Source of the DNA: Pleurotus ostreatus/Saccharomyces cerevisiae fusant
Lineage: Eukaryota; Opisthokonta
Assembly (NCBI GenBank): GCA_024196135.1
Contig: JAMQCK010000059.1
Coordinates: forward strand, 1-64,000
Reading direction: 5' to 3'
Length of the DNA stretch: 64,000 bases
Part shown: positions 22,442 through 34,362 of the stretch, piece by piece
Position numbering within the stretch: position 1 is the first letter of the stretch
Layout of the letters: the number at the start of each line of letters is the position of its first letter
The notes under the pieces: generated by a model
Seen by the model: only the letters and a program-made list of their open reading frames with translations
Databases searched by the model: none
What the model was told of the DNA's origin: nothing
Program-made: the position numbers and the translations under genes

Positions 22442-25242
22442 ATGTCACCGCCACAAGCAACGATATGTGTCTCCTCCAGACACCACACTATCCGACCGCA
22501 CCATGTAGTGCTACTGACGATCATCGAGAAATTGTTCACCACACGAGAGAATGAGCTGCCTTCCGACTTCGTGCTGCACGCCTATCGTATACTATTGCAG
22601 GAAATTGCTGAGGTGCGTACGCCTCCGACGAAACGGAGGGAGGATGGTATGCTGAAACGGTATGCATAGGTTGCGAAGCCGCGATCGCTTGAGGACCTCA
22701 TGACGGAGCTCTCACGGTGGAAGGGAGAGGGGGATCGGATGGATGTGTCGATGTTCTTGGATGGGTTGGAGATGGAGGTGCGTAGTGTCCCGTCCGCTGC
22801 GAGTCATTTCTGATGGGCACGACAGAAGCACCAAGAGCTCAGGTCCATGGAAACCTTCAACGACTTCATGAGACGTGCGTTCAGCTGCATAGCGGCTTGC
22901 GATCATCTAGCTCACGCGTATCACGCTCAGGCATCTCGACGTTCACGAAGAGCGCGGTAGACGAAGACGAAGAGGTGTGCTACTATCCTTCACTTACATG
23001 TGCATTGCTCAGGCTCTCAAGAGACCGGCTATATCATGGTACGCCACCCACTTATCCACCCAATCTCTCACTCACCTTTCCTCCCTTCAGGCTCGCCGAT
23101 CCATCTTTGGTTTCTTCACCCGTCGCATGTATATTTCATACCTGAAGCTCTCCCCTACGGGTGTCCGCAAGCTGCAGGACCTGTATTTGGCATGGTGCAC
23201 GAAGAAGAGGATGCCGAACAGCTATTCGGACCACGACAAATCATTCTTCACGAAGAACAGCATCCTGATGTTCAGGACGTCGGATGACAACAGGGCGTAT
23301 GCGGTGTCGGACCCTTTGGAAATGTGAGTGTACTTCGTCAAGCGCGTGGTATTCGTGGAAGATTGACCGGTCCCCAAGTGCAGAGAAGGGGATGATTGTG
23401 GGGGAAGTGATGACGACGACGGACCAACTGCATCAGTTCTTTAACCAGCGATTTCACGATGCGAACCAATCGTAAGCGCTTGTCAACCTTCCGAACAAAA
23501 CTTGAGTCGAATAGCATTGCAGCGGCCTGCGGCAACATGATGCACTTGCGAATGCGAGAGCTCATTTCTTGCGCGGCGAATATGGAACATGTCGGAGGGT
23601 GCGATTCCCGGTTCCCGATGTGAAAAACATGCTAACGTCACCGATATCCAGTATCTTGCGGACTGCATCCCTTTGGCGCGTACATTGGCCGACAAGGTCA
23701 CCCTGCAGGCCGCGCTTGGGTGAGCTTACGTGGCTATATAGCTCTCATTGCAGGTAGCTCATCTGCCCGCTTAGACTGCAGCATCGAATACCCCAAGACG
23801 ACAGCGACAGACTGCCTTTGAACGATATTCAACCGCATTTGCATCCATTCGAGCTTCTAGCAGACGTGAAGAAGCTGCTGAACGATCAACATGTCGGTCT
23901 CGTCGCCCCATCTTATCTGAAAGACAACTGATAACCCGCAGGGCCAACCACTTTTCTGCTCCTTCCGTCGAATTTTCGAAGCGATGGCTCTCTTCGACCA
24001 ATGGATCGAGCAACATAAGGAAAACTTCATACCCTCGGAACAGTGGGGTCCGCACGCTGTGCAATCAGTCGTGTGGGATGCGGCTGGATGCGTGAGGGTA
24101 GCGGCGCTGGAGGAGCAGTCCGTGCTTGCTTTTACGAATATCGGGGACACGGACAACAATCGCATTACTGTATTGCTGAATCGGGCGTATAAGGTGAGCA
24201 AGCGTTCGAAGGTCCACACAGAATGGAGTTCATGGTATGCGCAGATGGCTCGTCAAGGCAGGTACTCAGACGGGTTGACACTGCTGCTCGAACCCTCTGT
24301 TTGGCGCGGCCTGACGATGCATGACTATACGGAGTGGTGCCATGAGATATGGCATATACTGGCCCTGCGTGCGTCTCGAAGGTAGGTTACCGCTGAGTCT
24401 CCTGTCGAAAAGACGCTCATCCTCTGCAGAGGGCAAATGCATATGTACCGCGACTTCCTGATACCAAGAGCGCCGGAAGACTTCAACCCGCGAAACTACA
24501 CCTTGAGCAGCTCTTTGAAAAGGAAGGCGAAAATAATGGATGACTTAATCCACGTCATGTCAATGCGGGTAGGCGAACGTTTCTGGTCTGCCACGAAAGA
24601 AGCTAATGCAGTTATAGGCAGTAGACCAAGCATCGTACACGATGGACAGCTTGCTGAGTGCAGTATGGCATACGGAGTTCCTCGGTCGTATGGACTTCTA
24701 TAGACCGGCGATAATGCTTCTGGCGGATGTCTCCTTGGACTTCGAGATGGCAAGACGAAGCAGGAGGCTTATAGAGGAAATTATGCCTCAGGCAAGTTCA
24801 CTCTCGATCAACTGCGCTCTCTACTCATCGTCGATAGGTCATCAACGGAGATGATCTCGAGCAACGCGCATTTGCATGCTTCATGCTCGCGCGATGTATC
24901 ATCGCGGAAGGCAAGCAGTCAAGTACGTCTTCGCAAAGCTGATTGCGTCGTGAGACTCATGAACCGGCAGGGGAAGCGCTCCTTAAAGGTCTGCGGTGGC
25001 TGCCTACGGCTGAGCAAGATTACAAAACCCTGGAGATGTACCAGTCTCAGATGGACGTGCAGTACCTCATTTCCGTGATCTACCATAACCTGGATATGGA
25101 GGCCGAACGCGACGCGGCCGCGGATCGACACGCGGCAACCGCGCGCGCCTTCAAGGCGCAGGAGGATATTTTGGTTGACAAGGAGACGGAGGAGATTCTG
25201 GATGTAGTAGCGTCGATAGGTGCAGCATTAGCAGGCCGTTGA
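22442..25242 (+). CDS. APC5: Anaphase-promoting complex subunit 5
   Basis: APC5 is the TPR scaffold subunit of the APC/C ubiquitin ligase. I chose the ATG at 22442 (MSPPQATICVSSRHHTIRPH); an in-frame ATG at 22310 lies upstream but would leave only 125 bases after the previous stop. The N-terminal helical region continues with TIIEKLFTTRENELPSDFVL and the characteristic block ARRSIFGFFTRRMYISYLKL, followed by the APC5-type TPR motif GLRQHDALANARAHFLRGEY and RLPLNDIQPHLHPFELLADV. The C-terminal part ends with VQYLISVIYHNLDMEAERDA and a short Ala-rich helix. At least ten introns. Some splice choices (around 22977-23092 and 23717-23771) were made because only they keep the family blocks in one frame. 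Confidence 0.78.
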
Positions 25243-25411
25243 ATGTACACCGCGATGAGAAAACGACGTTGAAAAGACGCGCCTCGACGCGATGGCGCCG
25301 GCGCGTGTTGAACATTGACACGTGATCTCGCGTGCCCAATTTCGCCTTGTGCGATGGGCGTCTTGCTCTTCTTGATCCAGCCCGTCGTGCTCTCATAACC
25401 CTCTCTCCGCC

Positions 25412-28400
25412 ATGGACGGGCCAGCCCCGGAAGAGGACTTCTCCTCGATACCCATATCTGACCGGCTCGTGCACAAGAACTGGAAAGCACGCGTCAATGC
25501 GTACGAAGCGCTCGTCAAGGCATTCCAGGCCTCCGCATCCGACGAGGATCCGGTCTTCAAGCCATACGTCGGGAACAGTGATTTGCTCAAGAAGATAGCG
25601 ACGGACTCGAATGTCGTCGCGCAGGAGAAGGGGCTCGAGTGTCTAGTGGCACTGTTGAAGTTCGCTGGGGAGACTGCTGCGAGAACGCGCGAAACCGTCG
25701 TACCGGCACTCGTGGAGAAGGCGTTCGGTTCAACACGCGCGGGGACGAAGGCGCAGGCGACTGAGCTTGCTCTGCTGTATGTGGAGATGGAGAACGCGGG
25801 AGCCGGGGTCGTGGTACGTCTGCCTGACTCGAGTATGATCACGAATGCTAACGCGTGTGCAGGCGGATATATTGCCTGGTTTAAGTGCGAAGCAGCCCAA
25901 AGCGATCGCAGGATGCATCGTTGCGCTGAGGGAGATCGTACGGTGCGCGATGAACCCAGAAGCCTCAGAACAGTGGCTGACATGCAAAAAGATGCTTTGG
26001 TGTGCAGGTTGCGCCACCCCAACCCATCATGAAGGCGTTGCCGAAGATGTTCGGCCATTCCGACAAGACTGTTCGCGCTGAAGGGCAAGCCCTAGTGCAT
26101 GTGCTGTACCAATATATCGGTGCTGGCATCGAGCCCGCCCTCGCCGATCTCAAGCCGGTGCAGGTCAAGGAACTGCACGAGGCATTCGAAGCATTGGAGA
26201 AAGATGGGAAGGGCAAGGGCACACTCAAGCCAGAGCGAATGACGCGTGCGCAGGCGCGCGAGGCGGAAGCTGCGGCTGAAGCTGGCGAGGAGGCACCAGA
26301 AGCGGAAGACGATGCAGGTACGCTAGCATGTTCTGTCGAAGTTGATTGTGCTCACGATATTCAGCCGCTGCATTGGACGATCCTCGAGCATTCGCTGAAA
26401 TCGTTGACATTGGCCCCAAGCTCCCACCATCATGGCAAGGTCCCCTCGCGTCTTCGAAGTGGAAGGAACGGAAGGAGGTCCTGGACGCAATGGCGGAGTT
26501 ATTCGGTGCAACTCCTCGCATTAAGGACACGGCCGAGATAGGTGATATCGCCAAGGCGTTGGCATTGCGCATACAATCCGATGCCAATGTCGCCTGTGTG
26601 CAGACCGCTGCTGCCGCCATGGAGCACCTCGCAAAGGGCGTCATGGCACCATTCGGTCGATATAGGGAACAAATTGTACCTCCCATGATCGAGCGCCTGA
26701 AGGAGAGGAAGGCCAGCGTGACAGACGCAATAGGTGCCGCCCTCGATGCAGTCTTCTCAACAGTTCGTATTTTCGCTTGTATATCGATCTTTCGCTCATT
26801 CGCCGCCAGACAACTTTGCCCGACATCATCCCTGACTTGCAAGCGGGACTCACCCACAAGAACCCTCAAGTCAAGGAAGGCACCTTGAAATTCCTCAATC
26901 GCTCTTTGTCGACTGCAACAACGCCCATCCAGACAGCCCAGATCAAGCCCCTTGCAGAGACTCTTGCCACCTTGATGGAAGACAGCTTCGCTGGCGCGCG
27001 AGACGAAGCAGCTATGTGCTGTGGTACCCTGATGAAGATGGTCGGCGAGCGACCCCTCAACCCCGTCATGGATGGCATGGCGGACGTCAGGAAGGCAAAG
27101 GTCAAGGAAGCTTTCGAGAAGGCGACGGTCAAGTGCAAGGCTGGCGGTGGTCCGCCGAAACCACCACCCGCCGCTGCGCCAGCTGCGGCACCGAAGAAGA
27201 AAGTCGCTGCGAAACCTCCACCGAAGGCTGCATCGCCACCACCAGAAGACGAAGCGCCGCCACCGCCCAAGAAGGTCGCGAAGCCACCAGCCCGACTTAT
27301 GGTAAGGCATTTGTACATTGCCTTCGTTCGAAGCTGACCCGCTTTAGGCCAAGAAACCAGCCGCTGCGGGAGGAGACTCCGCCCCACCATCAGCCGCTCC
27401 TCCTGTCAAGAAAGCACCTCCTGCTGCAGCCGCCAAATCGTCGAAGCCGCCTCCACCAGCGCCGGCAGGCGCACTGGACACCTTCAAGTACAAGCACACT
27501 CCAGAAGACGCCGAAGCCCTGGCCGCCGACATAATCCCCTCCGAGCTACTCACCAACTTCGCCGACTCGAACTGGAAGACCCGTATCGCCGCTCTGGAAG
27601 AGATGGACACCTGGCTCAATGGCGCCATAGAGGACCTCGACGCTGAAGTGCTCGTCCGGGCTCTGGTGAAGAAGGGCTGGTCGGAAAAGAATTTCCAGGT
27701 CTCGGCGAAGATGTTTGGCATCTTCACTCGTCTGTCGGAGCAGTGTCCGTCCTTTGGTCGTTCTTGCGTTGCGCTCTGCACCGGTGGAATGGCGGAGAAG
27801 CTCGGCGACATGAAGCTGAAGAAGCCAGCTGGCGACGGTCTGATAGCGTTCGCTGAGAAGACTTCTCTGCAGTTCGTGCTGAACCAAGGTACACATCTAC
27901 CTCATTGACGTCAGCAATTGCTCACATATCCCTCAGCATACGAGCCATTGTCGAAGCAGAAGGCCCCGAAAGTCCTCGCAGACGCTATTGCATGGATCAG
28001 CACTGCGTTGACGGAGTTTGGCATCGCTGGGATATCCTTGCGTAGTCTCATCGACTTTCTGAAGACCGGTCTCAGCAACTCAAATGCTGCGGTTCGTACA
28101 AGCGCTACAAAGACCATCGTGACCGTCAAGCTGTTCGCCGGCGCAAGTACGTTCAACGCTTCAATCATTCTACCGCCATGAGCTGACCGGCTCTCTCAGG
28201 TATCAAGGACCTTCTCGAGGATCTGAACCCGCAACTGTTGAACACGATCACTGCCGAGTTCGACAAGGCCGAAGGAACGCCTGCGCCGGAGCCTACGAGA
28301 ACATCGAACGATGTGGCTCAAATGGCTACAACATCGTCTGGAGGAGGCAAAGGTGGCGCCGCCGTACCCGATGCACTCGACGATCTCTTCCCTCGGGTAG

Positions 28401-31400
28401 AGCTGGATGGCCTACTGAAGGGCACCACTATCCTGGCCGACGCGAAGGCGGACGCCTGGAAAGTGAAGAAGGAAGCACTCGAGGGTTTGCAAGCCATCTT
28501 GGATCAAGGGTCGAACAAGCGCTTGAAGGGCAACATGGGTAAGTATATTGTCGCAACGTTGGGCGTGTGCTCACTTTTATATAGGCGAGATCGGTTCTGT
28601 GCTCAAGGCCAGGGTCAACGACAGTAATAAGCCCGTGCAATCACTCGCACTGGACATCGTTGCGCGTATCGCAACAGGAATGGGCAAGCCTTTCGAGAAG
28701 CATTGTCGTCTCTTCGTCCAGCCCGTTTGCACCGTTCTCTCTGACCAGAAGGCACCCACTCGCGCCGCCGCCCTTACCACCCTGTCCGCGATAGCCAATG
28801 CATGCGAGAGCATCGATCCACTGGTACCTGGGATCGCTTCCGCCTTGGAAACCCCCAACCCTCTGCAGAAGGGCACGCTCCTACATTGGCTGGTTGACTG
28901 GTTCAAGGAGCACGAGCCTTCACCCTCCACCGACCTCAGCGCTTGGACAAGCTCGATTGTCGTCTCGTTAGACGACAGGAATGCGGAGGTCCGCAAGGGC
29001 GCACAAGCGATGTTGCCCGCCCTGATCACTGGCGCCGGCTTCGACCATGTCTTGCATGCGACCAATGCTCTCAAGCCTGCCTCTCGCACATCTGCGGTGC
29101 CGTTGATCAACGCTGCTCGTCCTGCTGCCGCTGCCGCCGCCCCAGCTCCAGCACCCGCCAAGGCGGCCCCGAAGAGCAAAGCAGTGCCTGTGTCAGCCGC
29201 GAAGCACGTCAGCCCTCCTCCATCCCCTCCTCCTGCAGCTGCACCAGCGCCTCCGAAGACTACGACTCGTCTGGGCGGTGTGGGTGTGCGGCGAAAGCTT
29301 CCTACGGGGACTTCCAGGCCCGAGTCTCGTGCAGAAACGCCGGTCGAGCAAACCGTGTCTTCCTCTCGCTTACCTGGAAAGCCCGGTCTTGGACTCAAGC
29401 GTCCGGGCGCCGCACGTCCATCCGTCGCTACTCCACCACCCTCAGCTTCGCTACCATTCCACGGCACTAACCTAGATGCGAAGAAGTCTCGTCTAGGGCG
29501 GGACGCGTCACGGTGGATTAATGAGGGCGGTCCTACGCGCAAGGATCTGGCGGAACTACTTCAAGGCCAGATGGAACCTCACGCGTCGAAGGACCTCATC
29601 GCCAAGCTCTTCAGCCACGACCACAACGCGGTGAACGACCATATGCAGGGCCTCGGGATGATTTGCGAGCTGTATAATTCCGCAAGCAACGGCAACGACG
29701 CGGCTGAGATCATCTGTCTTGCCAACATCGACCTTCCCTTGAAATATGTATCTATCAAGATCCACGAGCCTCAGCCGAATCTAATCTCCAAGTGCCTCGA
29801 CGCCGTAGACGCAATCATGGCCTTCATGAGGCACGTGAGCTACGAGTTGTCGGACGCAGAGGCCATCTGCTTCCTGCCCACCCTTGTGTACAAGGTGCGT
29901 ACGACAACCCACGATTTCTATCGGTGCGCTGACTAACATCGACTTCAGCTCGGAGATGCTCGCGAACAAGTCCGCTCGCGCGTGCAGCACGTCATACAGG
30001 CTTCCTTGTTGTTCTATCCCTACAGTCGCGTCTTCCAAATTCTGCTCGACCACGGTCTCAAGTCGAAGGTGGCGAAGGCGCGTCAGGGTGCGCTCGACGA
30101 GATGGCCAACATCGTCACGAAGTCGGGCATGGGTGCGATGGAACCTCACAAGGCGTGCCCTACGATTGCTAGCATGATCTCTGACAAGGACTCCAACGTT
30201 CGCAAGTCCGCGTTGACAGTTCTGAGGTATGTATCATTCAATACTTGAAGCTTGCATCACTGACCTCTTCTTAGCGAGGTCTACGCTCTCGTCGGCGAGA
30301 AGGTCTGGCAATATGTAGGGCCCTTGTCTCCCAAGGACAAGACGCAGCTGGAAGAACGCCTCAGGCGTGTTGCTGGTCCCAGCAACCACGAGAAGCCGGA
30401 GCCAGAAGCAGCCCCCAACCCGAAGATCTCGAGACTCGCTGGCGCTGGTGGCATTCCACGATCGGCATCTCCTTCTTTGGGTCCATCTGTACGAACGCGT
30501 TTGGGCAGCATAGCTAGAGCCCCTAGTCCCTCAAACCCTCCATCGTCGCGATTGACGCGGCCAACATCTCCCGTGTCTGCGGGGCCTCGTTCTGCTTCCC
30601 CAGCTCCCAGTGTCTCGAAGGCGACACCAACATCGCCGAGCGGCATTGGGCGGCCAAAGAGCTTGCTCCCTGGACCCTCTCGCTTCGGCAGGCCACGGAC
30701 GAACCTGCCATCATATGCGAAGCCGACGATGCCAGAGGAGGCTCCACCACGAAGCTCGTACACTCGAGAGCCTGAGCCGGAGCCCGAACCAGAGTATGAA
30801 CCGGAGCCTGAGCCTCGAGCTACACATATGCGGACACGGACGATGAGCATGGGCAACGGCGGAGCGGAGGACATCACCATCACCATCTCCAGCATCCTCA
30901 GTAGCGATCCCTCACGGAGCGTAGACGCGCTGAAGAAGATTCAGAAGATCCTCTCCGTCGGGCCCGAGGCTGGCTCGTCCTCACCTCAGTATCAAGACCT
31001 CGCCGAGCACACCGAAGGCCTCATCGAGACGATCACGCTGCAGATGGCGCACGTCTTCGAGCGGCAGGACGAGCTGATCCTCGACGAGAACTTCCGCCTG
31101 GCGAAGCACTTGATCCAGACGCTCAACAATTTCTGCGACCACTCGTATCTGGCAGAGTCGTTGACGGTCGATATCTTGACGTCGCTGCTCGAGGAATTGA
31201 CGCTGCGGCTGCTGGAGACGGACGATAGTCAGACGAAGAAGGTCAAGGACTTGTCGCGCTTCATCAACATGATCATCTTGCGGCTCTTTGCTACTGGTCG
31301 GAGGATGTCGATATTCAGGTACGCTGCTTTCTCGTCTGGCATTGAGACAGCATTTCTAACTCGTACATAGGGCACTGTTCGCGTTACTTCTTCGGATCGT

Positions 31401-32618
31401 CAAGCCTTTCCCGAGCAATGGCACTGCACCTGGCTCGAAGGAAGCGCGCGTCGCCGAGCTCGTCCTCAAATGCGTGTGGAAGCTGGCGCGAAATATCCCG
31501 CAGGACCTGACGGACGAGGCGCTAGACCCGGTCGAGCTCTTCCCTGCCATCGAGCATTTCTTGCAGACGGTTCCTCCGAACGAGTGGCGTGCTCGCGCAA
31601 CGAACAAGGTACCCTGCGGCGACATGCCCTTGCGCACGATCAAGGTGATCATCCAACACGTTGTCGGTAAGTACTTTGGTAACTCCTCGTCCTCCTTTGT
31701 CTGACCTAATATGCAGCGCACTATGGCGACGACGTGTATGATCTGCTTTCGACGGCGTTCGACGACCCTTCCGCCACTATCGTCTACCCATACGTATACC
31801 GGATCCTCAACTCAGCGTCTCGGGCGGCAGCAGCAGCAGCGGAGAACGGTGGAGGCGGTGGTGGTCGCGCCAGGAGCACCACACAAACAACAGACTCAAT
31901 GCACTCCATGCCGCGCTCCTCCTCCCCCGCATCCAGCCGACCCGTCTCACCCCCCGAATCCACCTCCGCCACCTCCCAACACCACGGCCGCTCCTCCCAC
32001 CGCACCAGCCCCAGCCTCTCCTCCGCGCACGGCAACGGCAACGGCTACCTACCCCCGCACGACGGTCTGCCCCCGCCCGTCGAGGAGCCCGACCCGGACC
32101 AGCAGCTGCTCACGATCATCGGCCACATCTCGAGCGAGACGACGGGCGCGCTGCACAAGGAGGGCATCACGGAGCTGCACCACTTTTTGAAGGCGTACCC
32201 GCACAAGCGGCCGCGGGTGGACAAGATGCTGGAGGCGACGGGGCCGGCGTTTAGGAAGTACATCACGCGCGCCCTTGCGAGTCGCGCGGCGGAGGACCAG
32301 GAGAGGGAGGTGGCGGTGCAGGATACGTTGTCGAGTGAGTATTAGCTTTGAACTTTGTGTAGAAGAGCGAATGCTGACGACGCTACAGAACTCGAAGCCA
32401 ACAGCTACCGCGAACCCGACCAGCCGCCGCAGTCACCCGTGCGCTCTGCTACGCCTCAGTCGCCTCGCTCGCCGGTACGGCCTCATGTGGGATCGTCGGA
32501 CGTACATGGCTCGCAGGACAAGCTTTCGCGGCTGCACGACATCTTCCAGTACCGGTCAAGCACGCATAGCAACGGCTCGTCGCACGGGCGCGCGACGCCT
32601 AGGACGTCCTTGGGTTGA
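25412..32618 (+). CDS. XMAP215/ch-TOG family microtubule polymerase
   Basis: Very long TOG-array protein, roughly 2000 residues, that binds tubulin and speeds plus-end growth. TOG1 opens at LVHKNWKARVNAYEALVKAF and continues to PPQPIMKALPKMFGHSDKTV. TOG2 begins around KWKERKEVLDAMAELFGATP, TOG3 around NWKTRIAALEEMDTWLNGAI, and TOG4 around AWKVKKEALEGLQAILDQGS. A fifth array runs from about 29460 to 30350 (PHASKDLIAKLFSHDHNAVN to WQYVGPLSPKDKTQLEERL). A Ser/Pro-rich basic linker follows, then the conserved C-terminal helical domain (ENFRLAKHLIQTLNNFCDHS ... GALHKEGITELHHFLKAYP). Most Saccharomyces/Schizosaccharomyces homologues have two TOG arrays and dimerise; five is the animal-type arrangement. 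Over ten short introns. No break seen. Confidence 0.9.
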
Positions 32619-33049
32619 GCGGGTAGCTTCGTCCCTCGGTTGGCTGGTGACTTTTTAGTACTCCTTTGGCACGCTTTGCTCTAGATCTTGTAATTGTTCT
32701 GTAATCGCACTTCTTTCGTTCTACTCTTGCGCACTTTTTCTCAGTTTCTTTCTCTTCTATTACTCAGTAATGTAGTACAGTACGCTACGACATGACAGAA
32801 CTCATGACATTGACATTGAACCGGCTAATGGGGGCCTTTCAGCCTGACTACTTATGAAGGTCTTCCGGCCCGACTGCGAAGGCCTAGCTACCCGCCTGCC
32901 GGTGGCACTGCAAGCCTTCCCACCTGGCTCTGGAGGTCTTCCATCTTCCGGCCTGGCTCTGCAAACTACCCAGCGAACGGCTGCCGCAGGAGACTCAAGG
33001 CTATTGCCATGCAATCTCCCTACCATCATCTACTCATCCTGATCGCCAT
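32619..33049. other. Gap between converging XMAP215 and CPSF30 genes
   Basis: Holds the two 3' ends. There is a T-rich stretch at 32690-32770, and an imperfect repeat of the form 'CTTYC(G/C)GCC(Y)GRCT' about every 40 bases between 32838 and 32960. No gene is seen. Confidence 0.5.
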
Positions 33050-34165
33050 CTACTCATCGTACCGCCTCATCGAGCGGTCCACGCCGCCGCGGTTGCCTGG
33101 TACATTCCGGTTTCTGCAGTGGTTCGCATAGTGGCCCTTTTCGCCGCACTGGAGGGGTGGTAAGTCAGCGTCTTTTCCACAGCAAAGGGACGAGAAGGGA
33201 AATACAATGGGCAACGCGAAGGGGATGCAATGTATGCGACTACGGATACTCACCTTAAAGCACAAAACCTCGTCCAAATTCCTCCTCGGGGCCCCCGCCG
33301 CGGCAGGTGCGCTGTTCTGATTCTGGAACGAGCGGTCAAAGTCTGTATACCTGCCGTACCCCGGCGGTGGGGGGCCTAGGTCGCGTGCGGGTGGCGGTGG
33401 CGGCTCGTAGGCCTCGGGAGGGGGGAGGTTGGGTTTGGGGCTGGCAAGAACTTGTTAGTGATGAAGTACATATATTCGGGGGATGCTGCTTACTGTCCGC
33501 GGGGACATTCTGGTCCTAAGGGGCAGAAGCCGGTCAGGTAGTTTTGGCACGCTATTCTGCGGATGTGCTTGCGAGGGCATGAGGGACCTGGAATTGACTC
33601 AGTTGTGGTCTGGAGCTCAGTAGATGCTATACATACCCAGCTTGCAGAAGCCCCTCTTGTAATCGGGGCACTCCACGCGACGCTCCTTCGGGTGAGCGTA
33701 CAGGCATTCATCCCCCGCCGAGCAATACCCGTACTTTGCATACCACCAACACTCGGGCATGCGTCGGAGATTGTACTCATGAAGGAACTCGCATGCATCC
33801 CCCTTCTTGCACAAACCGCGAAGCCAGTGCTTACATACGGTCGAGAGACGCTCACGCTCACGCGGATGGGTGGGGAGTTGCTTGGGGGGCTGGAAGTTCT
33901 GCACGGAGGGAGTGGTGTGTCGTAGATGGCAGTGGAGAGGTCCGAGGGGGCACCCTGCTGGTGTGAGGGCTAGCCGACATATCTGGTCGTCTGAATGTGT
34001 GTTAGCTTTGGGAAGTAAGTGCATGGGTCAGCACGCACCTTTATCGAGTTTGATGCCCAAGTTGGTCTTGATGAAGTCCTCGACAACAAAGTTGTTCTGG
34101 TGGAACTGGGGGGCGACAATGTCGCGCAAAGGGGAAGGACCTGCGAGCGGATCGGAGACGGACAT
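33050..34165 (-). CDS. YTH1: CPSF30/Yth1 mRNA 3'-end processing zinc finger protein
   Basis: CPSF30 homologue that recognises the polyadenylation signal within the cleavage and polyadenylation factor. The start at 34165 gives MSVSDPLAGPSPLRDIVAPQ. Five CCCH fingers are visible: CRLALTPAGCPLGPLHCHLR with the following H, VCKHWLRGLCKKGDACEFLH, ECWWYAKYGYCSAGDECLYA, ECPDYKRGFCKLGPSCPRKH and CQNYLTGFCPLGPECPRGH. A Pro-rich linker leads to a CCHC zinc knuckle (CGEKGHYANHC) reached through a 100-base intron, as in metazoan CPSF30 (budding yeast Yth1 lacks the knuckle). The fourth and fifth fingers and the knuckle each span exon joins. The C terminus ends in RSMRRYDE. Confidence 0.9.
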
Positions 34166-34362
34166 GATGGTTGCAGACGAGGCGCGAATGTCCAAGCACG
34201 CGCCAACGAGCTGACTTTCACTGACCAAAAAGGAAGTAGTTCGGCCTCGGGCCGGGTCTGGTTGCTTCCAGAAAGAGAAAAGTCATCCGCGAAGGGATCA
34301 TCTCGTCCGTCGGCGCGCCGGGCCCCGCCTTGTCCCCGCCACGACACTTGCCTTCCCCCGTC
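34166..34362. promoter_or_regulatory. Compact bidirectional promoter, CPSF30 / GPAT
   Basis: 197 bases between divergent start codons. No TATA or CCAAT box is obvious. Confidence 0.5.

Noticed and set aside
25940..26030. Read-through of TOG1 into an Ala/Cys-rich tail ending at 26032
   Set aside because: Splicing here restores RCFGVQVAPPQPIMKAL, the normal continuation of TOG1.
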